18,260 nucleotides of DNA from Fimbriimonadaceae bacterium (GCA_020849075.1 JADLGZ010000102.1:1-18260); one strand, 5' to 3'. Positions 1-7,866 are shown, counted from the first letter of the stretch. Notes: generated from the sequence alone by a model not told the origin. Numbers and translations: made by a program.

Positions 1-380
1 CCTATCCTCAAAGCCCGAGCGGCATCCCGGGAGTGCAGACCATGCTCCCACTTCTGTTGGACTGGGTACACAAAGGTGAGCTTGGACTCAACCAGTTGGT
101 GGGCATGCTGTGCGAGAACCCAGCTAGGATCTACGGGGTATCCGGTAAGGGCCGAGTTGGAGTCGGCTACGATGCGGACCTCATCCTGATAGACCTTGAA
201 AAATCATGGACAATCGAACCAGAGTGGCTTCAGAGCAAATGCGGCTGGTCCCCTTTCGAAGGCATGCAAGTCCACGGCAAGATCGAGCACGTATTCTTGC
301 GCGGACATCACATGGTGAATGAAGGAGCCTTGGTTGGCCGGATGACGGGGCGCCCAGTGATCTTTGAAGGGAAACAATAG
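1..380 (+). CDS. pyrC: Dihydroorotase, C-terminal part (5' end outside window)
   Basis: Dihydroorotase closes carbamoyl-aspartate to dihydroorotate in cytoplasmic pyrimidine synthesis. Only about the last 125 residues are present. The reading frame is open from base 3, upstream of the first in-frame ATG at 33, so that ATG is internal. Visible family signatures are SGIPGVQTMLPLLL just after the edge, then ENPARIYG, a glycine-rich VGVGYDADLILID segment and SKCGWSPFEG. All of these are typical of the C-terminal end of class I dihydroorotases of the amidohydrolase superfamily. The metal-binding HxH and the carboxylated lysine lie upstream and cannot be checked. The frame ends at TAG 378-380, and 59 bases separate it from the next gene. 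An allantoinase or hydantoinase is possible but fits the CGWSPFEG block less well. Confidence 0.88.
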   Translation, partial: YPQSPSGIPGVQTMLPLLLDWVHKGELGLNQLVGMLCENPARIYGVSGKGRVGVGYDADLILIDLEKSWTIEPEWLQSKCGWSPFEGMQVHGKIEHVFLRGHHMVNEGALVGRMTGRPVIFEGKQ

Positions 381-425
381 GGTCCCCGGCACTCCAACAG
401 TTCCAAGCAATGCCGGTCACCCAAG

Positions 426-431
426 TAAACT
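426..431 (+). promoter_or_regulatory. Putative -10 box (TAAACT) of the DinB-family gene
   Basis: TAAACT lies 8 bases before the ATG at 440, with no Shine-Dalgarno sequence in between. A start 6-8 bases downstream of the box would give an mRNA with almost no leader. No convincing -35 is visible. The same heptamer TAAACTA precedes leuS. Confidence 0.4.
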
Positions 432-439
432 AAGACTCA

Positions 440-880
440 ATGACCCGCGACGCCCTGCTTGAACTTCAGGAATACGACCTTTGGGCGAATAAAAGGTGGC
501 TTGCTGCCCTAGCCAACATGCCTGATCCCGCGGTGGCCGAGCAGATTTTTGCCCATATCTTGGTGGCGCAGCAAAAGTGGCTGGGCGTGGTCCTCAGCGA
601 AGAAGAAGTGGAACCCTTGACTGAGAACTACGAAGCCCAGATGATGCGGCTTTTTGAAGCGTGGCGCGATGTTCTTCAGCACGGAGATCCCAACGCATTT
701 GTTAGTCGTGAGCGGGACGGCGAAGTACACTTCCATATGCTGAGCGAGGTTGCTCACCACGTATTCAACCATGGTACGTACCATCGAGGGCATTTGCGTG
801 GGCTCGCTGATGCGGCCGGCTTTGAGGACTTTCCTGAGACGGACCTCATTAGGTTCTACCGCGAAAAGGCATCCCCCTAG
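440..880 (+). CDS. DinB-family (DinB/YfiT-like) putative metal-dependent protein
   Basis: The protein has 146 residues, the usual size for the DinB/YfiT four-helix-bundle superfamily. Known members bind a divalent metal through three histidines, and some act as thiol-dependent S-transferases. Family signs are the N-terminal YDLWANKRWL segment, AHILVAQQKW with His39, and a C-terminal NHGTYHRGH helix with His111 and His115. These three histidines form the expected metal triad. There is no signal peptide, so it should be cytoplasmic. The substrate cannot be predicted; despite the family name there is no sign of a role in DNA damage. The ATG at 440 is preceded by a -10-like TAAACT and no ribosome binding site. 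leuS starts 26 bases downstream, so some cotranscription is possible. Confidence 0.85.
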   Translation: MTRDALLELQEYDLWANKRWLAALANMPDPAVAEQIFAHILVAQQKWLGVVLSEEEVEPLTENYEAQMMRLFEAWRDVLQHGDPNAFVSRERDGEVHFHMLSEVAHHVFNHGTYHRGHLRGLADAAGFEDFPETDLIRFYREKASP

Positions 881-890
881 GCTCACCTGA

Positions 891-896
891 TAAACT
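891..896 (+). promoter_or_regulatory. Putative extended -10 box (TGA-TAAACT) of leuS
   Basis: TAAACT with an upstream TG (888-889) forms an extended -10 pattern, 10 bases before the leuS ATG at 907. AGGG at 897-900 lies between the two and could instead act as a weak Shine-Dalgarno sequence. There is no room for a T-box leader in the 26-base gap, although leuS is often T-box controlled in other bacteria. Confidence 0.4.
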
Positions 897-906
897 AGGG
901 CCACCA

Positions 907-3555
907 ATGTACGACCGGTACGAACCGCACAACTTCGAAGCCAAGTGGCGGAAGAGGTGGGCCGATGCTGACCTCTTCAGGACTCGCGAAGAAGCGGGCC
1001 GCCCCAAGTTCTATGGGTTGGACTTCTTCCCTTATCCAAGTGGGGCAGGGCTAAGTGTTGGCCACTGCCGAAACTATATTCCTACTGATGTACTCTGCCG
1101 AATGCGGTTCATGCAGGGCTACAACGTTCTCCATCCTATGGGCTTTGACGCCTTTGGCCTACCCGCAGAAAACGAGGCCATAAAGCGACAACGTCATCCC
1201 GAAGCAATGGTTCATGAATATGGGGCGACCTACAAGCGGCAGATGGACCTAATTGGCATCGGCTACGACTGGTCCCGCTCGTTCTATAGCTCAGACCCCA
1301 GCTACTACAAGTGGACCCAATGGATATTCAAGAGGCTATTCGAGAAAGGCCTGGCTTACCGTGCGAACGCGGCGGTCAATTGGTGCCCTAAGGACAAGAC
1401 AGCCCTAGCAAATGAAGAGGTTGTTGGAGGGCTGTGCGAGCGATGCGGGACGCCGGTTGAAAGGCGGGAGATTCCCCAATGGTTCTTTCGCATCACCGAA
1501 TATGCCCAACGCCTCCTTGATGATTTGGATGACCTGGACTGGCCCGAGGGCATCAAGAACCAGCAACGCAATTGGATCGGGCGTAGTGAAGGCGTTGAGT
1601 TTGAGATGAGCGTCGCGGAAACGGCAGGCTCTGGTCGATTTGATCTGGAAGCAGAACAAGTCAAGGCTGAGGCTGAGTTGCGCTTTCGTGTATTCACCAC
1701 CCGAATTGACACCATTTTCGGGATGAGCTTTTGCGTGCTCGCTCCAGAGCATCCTCTGGTCGAGCAACTTCTCCTCCGGTCAGATGAAGAACATATGGCC
1801 GCCGTCACCACCTACATTCAGGCAGCCAAGGCATTGGGCGATACTGAACGGCAAGCGGCCGACCGTTTCAAGACGGGCGTAGATACAGGGTTCAAGGCAA
1901 TCAATCCAGCTACGGGAAAGCCAGTTCCGATCTTTGTCGCCGACTATGTCCTGATGGGTTACGGAACCGGAGCCATAATGGCGGTTCCGGGCCATGACCA
2001 AAGAGACTTTGACTTTGCTCGGAAGTATGACCTAGCCATACTTCCCGTGATCGCTCCCAGCGTTGAGCAAACTGATCTGGTTATCGAAGCCCATGCCAAG
2101 GGGAATGCCTTTGAGTCAAAGGATGGAGTTCTCATCAACAGCGGCGAGTACACCGGACAGACAGTCGCCGAGGCCCAGCACAACTTAGGAGTCTGGATGG
2201 AGAGTCTCGGTCTCGGCGAGCGCAAGGTGAACTATCGAATCCGCGATTGGTTGATCAGCCGCCAGCGCTACTGGGGATGCCCCATACCTATTCTGCATGA
2301 CCAAGGTGGCAGTTTAGAGGCTGTCAGTGATGATGCGCTCCCGGTAGAGCTCCCGGCAGTGGATAGTTACGAGCCGGGTGATGACGGGGCTTCCCCGCTT
2401 GCTAGCATCCCCGAGTTCTTGAATGCCACCAATAGTGAGGGACGGCTAGCTCGCCGCGAAACCGATACGATGGGCGGGTTTGCCTGCTCTAGTTGGTACT
2501 TCTTGCGCTTCTGCGATCCCGCAAATTACACCCAAGCCTGGGATCCTGCGAAAGTCGCTTACTGGATGCCGGTTGACTGCTACGTCGGTGGAGCTGAGCA
2601 TGCAGTGATGCACCTACTTTACGCTCGCTTCTGGACGAAGGTGCTGTTTGATTTGGGCTTGGTGCCGGTCAAAGAACCCTTCGCGCGCCTACAGAATCAG
2701 GGTCAAGTGCTCGGATACACACCCTACCGTTCGCCCCGTCCCGGGGAGACCTTGGAGTTTGGCGAATCGGGCATCCTTGTTAGTTTTGAAGAGGCTGAGC
2801 AGCTATCGGACGATGAGCTTCAGTGGCGTTGGGTGCGCATGAGTAAGTCGAAGGGTAATGTTGTTACACCCGACGAAGCCGTCGAGCAGTACGGAGCGGA
2901 CGCACTTCGGGTCTATGAATTGTTCGTAGCACCCTTTGAGGCCGATGTGCAGTGGTCAAATGAGGGCATGCAAGGAGCTGTTCGCTTCCTGAGCAAGGTC
3001 TGTCGCTTGGTCAGCGTATTCGGCCCAAGGTTCCAGCCACAGTGGCGCGAAGGACTCTGTGGTGAGGGTAAGGACATTCGTCGCTGGACGCACCAGACCA
3101 TCAGGAAGGTCACGGATGATGTTGAACGGTTTGCGTTCAACACTGCTGTCAGCACCCTCATGATCTTTGTCAACAATCTCAGCGATGCGATCAATCGTGT
3201 TGGGATGGACGCTGAGTTGAGCGAAGCGGTGGAATCCCTCATACTGCTCCTCTCGCCGATTGCACCGCATACCGCCGATGAACTCTGGGAGGGACTCGGA
3301 CGAACCGGCTTCACCTACCACGAGGCATGGCCAACCGCGGATTCGGCCTTGGCGGCTGAAGACGAGATTACAATCGCCGTTCAGGTGAATGGAAAGCTTC
3401 GCGATACGATCACGGTTGCAGCCGGCACTTCAGATGCCGACCTAGAAGCCGCTGCCATGGGGTCCGAGAAAGCCGTATTCCATATGGATGGCAAGGAAAT
3501 ACGGAAAGTCGTCGTGGTTCCCGGGAAGTTGGTGAACATTGTTGTCGCGAATTAG
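907..3555 (+). CDS. leuS: Leucine--tRNA ligase
   Basis: This cytoplasmic class I synthetase charges tRNA-Leu with leucine. At 882 residues it is full length. The N-terminal Rossmann fold carries PYPSG followed by the ATP signature at residues 50-53, which reads SVGH instead of the usual HxGH. A zinc-finger-like segment with CPKD and CERC follows, with one expected Cys replaced by Asp. The CP1 editing domain shows TTRIDT (264-269) and the MAVPGHDQRDFDFA block (358-371), whose Asp364 matches the editing-site aspartate that binds the substrate amino group. The catalytic lysine loop is RMSKS (644-648). The anticodon-binding region and the C-terminal domain beginning AVQVNGKLRD are intact. The last 17 bases overlap the next gene. 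Confidence 0.97.
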   Translation: MYDRYEPHNFEAKWRKRWADADLFRTREEAGRPKFYGLDFFPYPSGAGLSVGHCRNYIPTDVLCRMRFMQGYNVLHPMGFDAFGLPAENEAIKRQRHPEAMVHEYGATYKRQMDLIGIGYDWSRSFYSSDPSYYKWTQWIFKRLFEKGLAYRANAAVNWCPKDKTALANEEVVGGLCERCGTPVERREIPQWFFRITEYAQRLLDDLDDLDWPEGIKNQQRNWIGRSEGVEFEMSVAETAGSGRFDLEAEQVKAEAELRFRVFTTRIDTIFGMSFCVLAPEHPLVEQLLLRSDEEHMAAVTTYIQAAKALGDTERQAADRFKTGVDTGFKAINPATGKPVPIFVADYVLMGYGTGAIMAVPGHDQRDFDFARKYDLAILPVIAPSVEQTDLVIEAHAKGNAFESKDGVLINSGEYTGQTVAEAQHNLGVWMESLGLGERKVNYRIRDWLISRQRYWGCPIPILHDQGGSLEAVSDDALPVELPAVDSYEPGDDGASPLASIPEFLNATNSEGRLARRETDTMGGFACSSWYFLRFCDPANYTQAWDPAKVAYWMPVDCYVGGAEHAVMHLLYARFWTKVLFDLGLVPVKEPFARLQNQGQVLGYTPYRSPRPGETLEFGESGILVSFEEAEQLSDDELQWRWVRMSKSKGNVVTPDEAVEQYGADALRVYELFVAPFEADVQWSNEGMQGAVRFLSKVCRLVSVFGPRFQPQWREGLCGEGKDIRRWTHQTIRKVTDDVERFAFNTAVSTLMIFVNNLSDAINRVGMDAELSEAVESLILLLSPIAPHTADELWEGLGRTGFTYHEAWPTADSALAAEDEITIAVQVNGKLRDTITVAAGTSDADLEAAAMGSEKAVFHMDGKEIRKVVVVPGKLVNIVVAN

Positions 3556-4156
3556 CCTGCTCCTCCTCGCTACGCTAGTCGGGTGCCAAAGTAGTGGTGA
3601 TGGTGTTCCCATTGTTCGCTCCCCCGAGCACTTCAACCAATTGGCTAAAAAAGGCGAGGTACTTTCCCGTGAGGGCCTCACTAACTACGAGAAGGGCCTG
3701 CCTCTCTCACAAGATGAGCAAGCCAAGCTGACCAAAGCGCGGATGGTCTACATCGGCCTGCGCGATTATGCGCCAGCAATTCCCAACAATCACTTCGCCC
3801 TAGGAAAAATCGCCCGGGCCCTCCAAGACGACGCTGCTGCTCAGGACCACTTTGCGCAAGTAGTAGCTCTGCTCACCGCTCTTCGGGAGCCGAGTGAGGA
3901 TGAAGTGACGTTGCTCGCTGAATCCTATGGCGAACTCAGTCGGATCCTTTTGTTGCAGGGCCGGGTTCAGGATGCCGGAGAACAAGCGGATTATGCTAGG
4001 CAGTTACGGCCAGAAGATCCGAGATACCAGATTGACCAAGCCTCGGTTCTGATCCAGGCGGGACGCGAGAAGGAGGCCAAGGCCCTACTCGCTGGGGTCC
4101 TTAAAGCAAACCCGGGCGACCGTCGAGCGCGAGGCCTCTATGGCTTAATCAAGTAG
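3539..4156 (+). CDS. TPR-repeat lipoprotein (putative)
   Basis: The protein has 205 residues and begins with a short basic-hydrophobic segment ending in the lipobox L13-V14-G15-C16. It should be lipid-anchored and exported. The mature part is helical and looks like a degenerate TPR array (roughly residues 65-200, for example NHFALGKIARALQDDAAAQDHF and the QAGREKEAKALLAGVLKANPGD unit). Such arrays usually mediate protein contacts, and no enzymatic motif is visible. The start is TTG at 3539, inside the last codons of leuS in another frame. TTG at 3542 is an alternative, and no ATG lies between these and the lipobox. The 17-base overlap suggests translation coupled to leuS. A specific role cannot be assigned. 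Confidence 0.7.
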   Translation: MLSRISLLLLATLVGCQSSGDGVPIVRSPEHFNQLAKKGEVLSREGLTNYEKGLPLSQDEQAKLTKARMVYIGLRDYAPAIPNNHFALGKIARALQDDAAAQDHFAQVVALLTALREPSEDEVTLLAESYGELSRILLLQGRVQDAGEQADYARQLRPEDPRYQIDQASVLIQAGREKEAKALLAGVLKANPGDRRARGLYGLIK

Positions 4157-4173
4157 TATGGCTACTTCTTTTT
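4151..4173 (+). terminator. Possible intrinsic terminator of the leuS transcript
   Basis: AAGTAG (4151-4156) pairs perfectly with CTACTT (4162-4167) across a 5-base loop, and CTTTTT follows at 4168-4173. The stem is only 6 bp and A/T-rich, so it is weak. The left arm contains the lipoprotein stop codon and the right arm the reverse-strand stop codon of the protease gene. On the minus strand the stem is not followed by a U tract. Confidence 0.4.
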
Positions 4174-7100
4174 CATTGCAACATCAACTGCCTTGACGAG
4201 TTGAGGATCAATGCCAGCAAGGTATTGCTCCGGTGTTTGCTGAACTTGAACTTGGGCTCGCTCACCGTTGTTTTCCAATGGCGAACCGTCCACGCGGTAA
4301 ACACCGGTGTTCGGCAGGCGAATGCTTGTGCCATCCACAAGGGAGCCACCATACGTATAGATCACATAGCCGGGGGTCTCGCTTCCTACGGTTGTGGCAA
4401 GACCGCGAGACTTCATTGCGGCTGGGAACATTTCGCCGTTTGAGACGGAACGCTCATTCAGCATGACTACCATCGGCTTATCCACGATAGTCCCAGGGGA
4501 TTTGAGGAGCTGACCGTCGCGCGGCAAATAGAGCATTTGCGCTTTGCGCTCAAGGATATCTAGGAGCGCGTCGGCGATGTTCCCGCCATTGTTATCCCTT
4601 ACGTCAATGATCAACGAATCTTTGCCCTGGATGTATTGCCACACCTCCGCGTTGAAGGTAGTCATATTAGGGCCGCCCATAGCGGAAATGTGAACGTATC
4701 CAACCTTTCCTTGGCTGATGCGATCCACCTCAGCGCGACGCTTCTCGATGAGGGCGCGATAGATCAAGCCATCATAGGCGCCATCGCTCGTTGCCCTGTA
4801 CTTGACGGTCCGAGCCCCGGTCTTACTTGGCGTAGTGTTCACAGTCAGGGTTACTTCCCTGCCAGTTTGACCCTCCAGGAGCTTCCACAGCTCTTGATCA
4901 AGTCTTACGTCCCTTCCGTTGATCGCCATGACATACTCGCCCGGCTTAATCCGTGTGGCGCTATAGCTTGCGGGGGAGCCTTTTGCCACATCTCTTACTC
5001 TTAGCCCGGGGCCACTATAGCTGTAATCCCACGTGAAACCCAAGTGAGCGCTGGATGGGCTGGCCGGATTCCCGGGAGCAGGGCCGACTTCGGCATGGCT
5101 ACTTTCGAGTTCTCCGATCATCATGTTGAGCACAGTTGCCATCTCGTTACGGTGTCCGACGCTATCGAGCAAGGGTTCGTACCGTTTGCCAATCTCCGTC
5201 CAATCGCGGCCATGAAAATCTGGATCGTAGTATTGGTTGTTGTAGGTGCGCCACAGTTCCTTGAAGGCAGCCCGCCTTTCAAGACGAAGATCTCGAGTCC
5301 AGTCGGCACGGAACCCGATTGTCGCCGATGGGAAGTTGGGGGCCCGCAGGTTCAGCGTGGACAAGGTGCCCGACTTTACGAAGACCAAGGAATTGCCATC
5401 TTGACTCATCGTGAATGAATTGATGCCGCCTCCGCTCGACAATTGCCGTTGCCCATCACCGTCGTAACCCACCATCCAAATATCCCCAGCGCTAAGGAAG
5501 TAGATGGCTCCGTTGGTGGAGTCCGCCACGATATTGCTTGGACTACCAGAGTACAGGCGGCGGATTCGGTCATCGGCACCCTCGAAGTTGAAGTCCATAT
5601 GCGGTGTTGCAGTTGGCTTTTCAAACTTCAGCTCAAGCTCAGTCGGCAGAGCCACCTCGTCTTGCAGGGGTAAGGCATAAAGGCCACCACCCTGGCGAAC
5701 GCTTTGGAAGTACAGGTACTTGCCATCGGCCGACCAAGCCGGGCTCGAATGGTTCACGCTCTGATTCGTGACGTTGTGATCAACCCCCGTTTTCAAATCG
5801 CGCACATAGATGTTGCGGGCGTTCTCCCAAGGATTGAAGCCACTCTGCGGTAGCTCCCGTTGATAGGCAACATAGCGCATATCGGGGCTAAATGCGTAGT
5901 CTTCGTTCCAAGGAAAGTCAAGAACGCGCGTTGGTGTTCCACCTTCGACCGAGACCGTGAACAAACCCCCAACCTTAGCATCTGCCATCCAGAAGGATAT
6001 GGATTTCTTGTCAGGAGTGAGCTGAAGATTCATTACATCATGACCCACCGCACTGATGACTTTCGCCTCCTGAGTCTCAAGGTTGAGTCGGTACAGCCGC
6101 ATTGCCCCTTCTCGATCGCTCACGAAAAAGGCAAACTTCTCGTCTGGACTGTAGATCGGCAAGACATCCGACCCTTCCCAAGTCGTTAACCGCGTGGCAT
6201 CGTCGGCATTGGGGCCCTTACCCTTCTTCGTGGGGACGCTCCAAAGCTCGCGACGCACCGAAAAGATGATCCGATCCCCCTTGGGGCTTAGGGACATGGA
6301 TTCGGCGCCGTTGGTCAGGACCAGCCTCTCCTCGACCGCAGTCTTATCATCAATATAGGCTGTGACCTTGATTTCCTTCGGGGCTTGCCCAGGAACCATC
6401 GTGTAGGCCTTCCCATCTCGCTCGAACGCTAGGAGGTCAGTGTTGGCGGCGGCGCAAAGAAATCGGGCGCCCGAGCCTCCGATGAAGTCGGTAAGGCGAG
6501 TCAATTGCCCACCGCCCGAAAGACGATAGACATTTGGGGTGCGGGCAACACTATCCGAATAGTGAACGGGCGGGCCGAATACGCTCCCCGTTGAAGGGGT
6601 CTTATCGGTATCTGTAACCACGTAGTGTCCGCCCTTTCCCACGCTCAACCAAAGATTTTGTAGTCGCCCCGCCCGGATCTCGGTCCTCTTCCCAGTCGAG
6701 AGGACCAAGCTGTTAACCTGCGATGCGCCACTTCCTTCGTAACGGGGGCGGGTCCAAGGGAACTGGTAGTTCCGGGTGAACAAGACTTCCTTACCATCTG
6801 CCGAATAGGACGGCCACCCGATGTTACGATTGTCCAGCCACAATTCCTGCATCTTTCCAGACTGGACATCAAGGGTGTATATCCCATTATCGGACTTCTC
6901 GTAGAAACCACGGTAGATCAACTTTGTTCCGTCTGGCGACCAGCCACTGGGCACCTCGCTGAAGCTGGACCAAGTCAAGCGTCGGGTTTCGCCCCCTTCT
7001 GAACTGGCCAAATACATATCCCAGTTCCCGTTGCGGTTACTTGCAAAGGCGATCCACTTCCCGTCGGGCGACCAAGTTGGGTTGTCGTCCATTTCGATAT

Positions 7101-7284
7101 TGGTCGTTAGAGCCACCGCTCTGCCACCAGTGCTCGGAGCGATCCAAACGTCTCCTCGCCACGTGAAAGCGATTTGCTCGCCATCAGGTGAGAGAGCCAG
7201 GCTCCGAATTCCCGTGAGTGGGCGAGTCTGGGCGGAGGCATACGCAGCTGTAGCAACCAGGGAAAGAGTGGCGATGCGTTTCAT
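4162..7284 (-). CDS. Secreted tricorn-like protease (beta-propeller, PDZ, S41 peptidase)
   Basis: The protein has 1040 residues with an N-terminal signal peptide ending near ASAQ (about residue 19). Two beta-propeller regions follow (about 25-650), rich in repeated SPDGK-type strands such as WSPDGKWIAF. Then come a core helical region, a PDZ domain (about 748-830) and a C-terminal S41 serine-peptidase domain. The catalytic tetrad of tricorn can be traced: His730 in ESSHAEVG, Ser948 in SVSNGE and Glu1004 in LENNG. The substrate-pocket region is IDVRDNNGGN (893-902). By family knowledge it degrades oligopeptides; with a signal peptide it acts outside the cytoplasm, unlike archaeal tricorn. The ATG at 7284 has AGGGG 4-8 bases upstream. 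The stop faces the lipoprotein gene with 5 bases between. Confidence 0.92.
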   Translation of the reverse strand: MKRIATLSLVATAAYASAQTRPLTGIRSLALSPDGEQIAFTWRGDVWIAPSTGGRAVALTTNIEMDDNPTWSPDGKWIAFASNRNGNWDMYLASSEGGETRRLTWSSFSEVPSGWSPDGTKLIYRGFYEKSDNGIYTLDVQSGKMQELWLDNRNIGWPSYSADGKEVLFTRNYQFPWTRPRYEGSGASQVNSLVLSTGKRTEIRAGRLQNLWLSVGKGGHYVVTDTDKTPSTGSVFGPPVHYSDSVARTPNVYRLSGGGQLTRLTDFIGGSGARFLCAAANTDLLAFERDGKAYTMVPGQAPKEIKVTAYIDDKTAVEERLVLTNGAESMSLSPKGDRIIFSVRRELWSVPTKKGKGPNADDATRLTTWEGSDVLPIYSPDEKFAFFVSDREGAMRLYRLNLETQEAKVISAVGHDVMNLQLTPDKKSISFWMADAKVGGLFTVSVEGGTPTRVLDFPWNEDYAFSPDMRYVAYQRELPQSGFNPWENARNIYVRDLKTGVDHNVTNQSVNHSSPAWSADGKYLYFQSVRQGGGLYALPLQDEVALPTELELKFEKPTATPHMDFNFEGADDRIRRLYSGSPSNIVADSTNGAIYFLSAGDIWMVGYDGDGQRQLSSGGGINSFTMSQDGNSLVFVKSGTLSTLNLRAPNFPSATIGFRADWTRDLRLERRAAFKELWRTYNNQYYDPDFHGRDWTEIGKRYEPLLDSVGHRNEMATVLNMMIGELESSHAEVGPAPGNPASPSSAHLGFTWDYSYSGPGLRVRDVAKGSPASYSATRIKPGEYVMAINGRDVRLDQELWKLLEGQTGREVTLTVNTTPSKTGARTVKYRATSDGAYDGLIYRALIEKRRAEVDRISQGKVGYVHISAMGGPNMTTFNAEVWQYIQGKDSLIIDVRDNNGGNIADALLDILERKAQMLYLPRDGQLLKSPGTIVDKPMVVMLNERSVSNGEMFPAAMKSRGLATTVGSETPGYVIYTYGGSLVDGTSIRLPNTGVYRVDGSPLENNGERAQVQVQQTPEQYLAGIDPQLVKAVDVAMKKK

Positions 7285-7292
7285 GAGCCCCT

Positions 7293-7298
7293 AGCATA
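7293..7298 (-). promoter_or_regulatory. Putative -10 box (TATGCT) of the tricorn-like protease gene
   Basis: On the minus strand TATGCT ends 8 bases before the ATG, and AGGGG lies between them. No good -35 is visible at 16-18 bases further upstream. It sits only a few bases from the -35 of the divergent tRNA promoter (7304-7309), so the two polymerase sites would overlap. Confidence 0.35.
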
Positions 7299-7303
7299 TC
7301 CCC

Positions 7304-7332
7304 TTGGCGGTCGCCCTGTTTTATGGTATAAC
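7304..7332 (+). promoter_or_regulatory. Sigma-70-type promoter of the tRNA-Gly gene
   Basis: TTGGCG (7304-7309) and TATAAC (7327-7332) are separated by exactly 17 bases. Transcription would start near 7339, about 8 bases before the mature tRNA 5' end. This is the best-formed promoter in the window and shows that the organism uses ordinary -35/-10 spacing. Confidence 0.7.
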
Positions 7333-7346
7333 CATCCAACGCTTAA

Positions 7347-7421
7347 GCGGGCGTAGCTCAGTGGTAGAGCATCTCGTTGCCAACGAGAGGGTCGAGGGTT
7401 CGAATCTCTTCGCCCGCTCCA
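7347..7421 (+). tRNA. tRNA-Gly (anticodon GCC), CCA encoded
   Basis: A full cloverleaf can be drawn. The 7-bp acceptor stem is GCGGGCG (7347-7353) with CGCCCGC (7411-7417). The D stem is GCTC/GAGC (7356-7359 with 7367-7370). The anticodon stem is TCTCG/CGAGA with loop TTGCCAA (7377-7383), giving anticodon GCC at 7379-7381. The T arm has the TTCGAAT loop at 7399-7405 and two G-U pairs in its stem. The discriminator is T at 7418, as usual for bacterial tRNA-Gly, and CCA is encoded at 7419-7421. The 3' end lies 7 bases from the stop of the convergent osmC gene. Confidence 0.97.
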
Positions 7422-7428
7422 AGTTCAG

Positions 7429-7851
7429 CTATTTCAACTTTGCCGACAAACTGATCGGAGCATTTAGTAGCTTTGAAACAGGGCATCCTAACTTAGTAGC
7501 TTGAGCGATCTCATCGAACGTGACGGCATCAATGCCTTCAACCTCGGCTTCACAGTCCAAGTGAATCTTCGTGATGCCGAATCCGCCTTCCACGGGTTCA
7601 ATCGTTATGGTAGCGGTTGTGGCGATGGATTTTGCGGTGAAACCTGCCCCGCCTAGCCCTCCGGAAAGAGCCATGCTGTAGCATCCGGCATGGGCAGCCC
7701 CAATCAATTCTTCGGGGTTACTTTCTCCCTCCGTTACAAAGCGCGAAGCAAAACTATAGGCAATGTTGTTCAGCGCGCCCGACTCCGAAGACACGGTGCC
7801 CTTCCCTTCCTTGAGGGTTCCACTCCAGACTGCTGATCCCTTTCGATCCAT
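7429..7851 (-). CDS. osmC: OsmC-family peroxiredoxin
   Basis: OsmC/Ohr enzymes reduce organic hydroperoxides in the cytoplasm using a pair of reactive cysteines and dithiol donors. This protein has 140 residues, the normal OsmC length. It shows the two family cysteines: Cys57 in GAAHAGCYSMALS, on the central helix, and Cys123 in LGCPVSKLL near the C-terminus. The NPEELIGAAHAGC block favours OsmC proper over Ohr. Its start is 15 bases downstream of the small GNAT gene, so it is probably last in that operon. A TATCCT box 6 bases before its ATG could also give it a promoter of its own, which would suit a stress gene. No Shine-Dalgarno sequence lies at usable spacing. Confidence 0.93.
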   Translation of the reverse strand: MDRKGSAVWSGTLKEGKGTVSSESGALNNIAYSFASRFVTEGESNPEELIGAAHAGCYSMALSGGLGGAGFTAKSIATTATITIEPVEGGFGITKIHLDCEAEVEGIDAVTFDEIAQATKLGCPVSKLLNAPISLSAKLK

Positions 7852-7857
7852 GCCTAT

Positions 7858-7863
7858 AGGATA
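7858..7863 (-). promoter_or_regulatory. Putative -10 box (TATCCT) of osmC
   Basis: On the minus strand TATCCT lies 6 bases before the osmC ATG, inside the 15-base gap after the GNAT stop codon. A start 7 bases downstream would fall on the A of ATG, giving a leaderless transcript. No clear -35 is visible within the upstream coding region. Confidence 0.35.
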
Positions 7864-7866
7864 CCG

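Noticed and set aside
386..416. Inverted repeat CCGGCA / TGCCGG after pyrC
   Set aside because: A 6-bp stem with a 19-base loop and no following T tract is too weak to call a terminator.
881..906. T-box or other amino-acid-responsive leader before leuS, and likewise before pheT (13944-14007)
   Set aside because: The gaps are 26 and 64 bases, far too short for a T-box, and no T-box sequence or terminator hairpin is present.
4636..5004. Forward frame of 122 codons antisense to the tricorn-like protease
   Set aside because: It lies entirely over conserved PDZ/S41 coding sequence and shows no independent motif.
7304..7504. Forward reading frame of 66 codons across the tRNA-Gly
   Set aside because: It reads straight through the tRNA and gives the SSVVEHLVAN-type peptide often produced by translating tRNA genes. 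It is an artefact.
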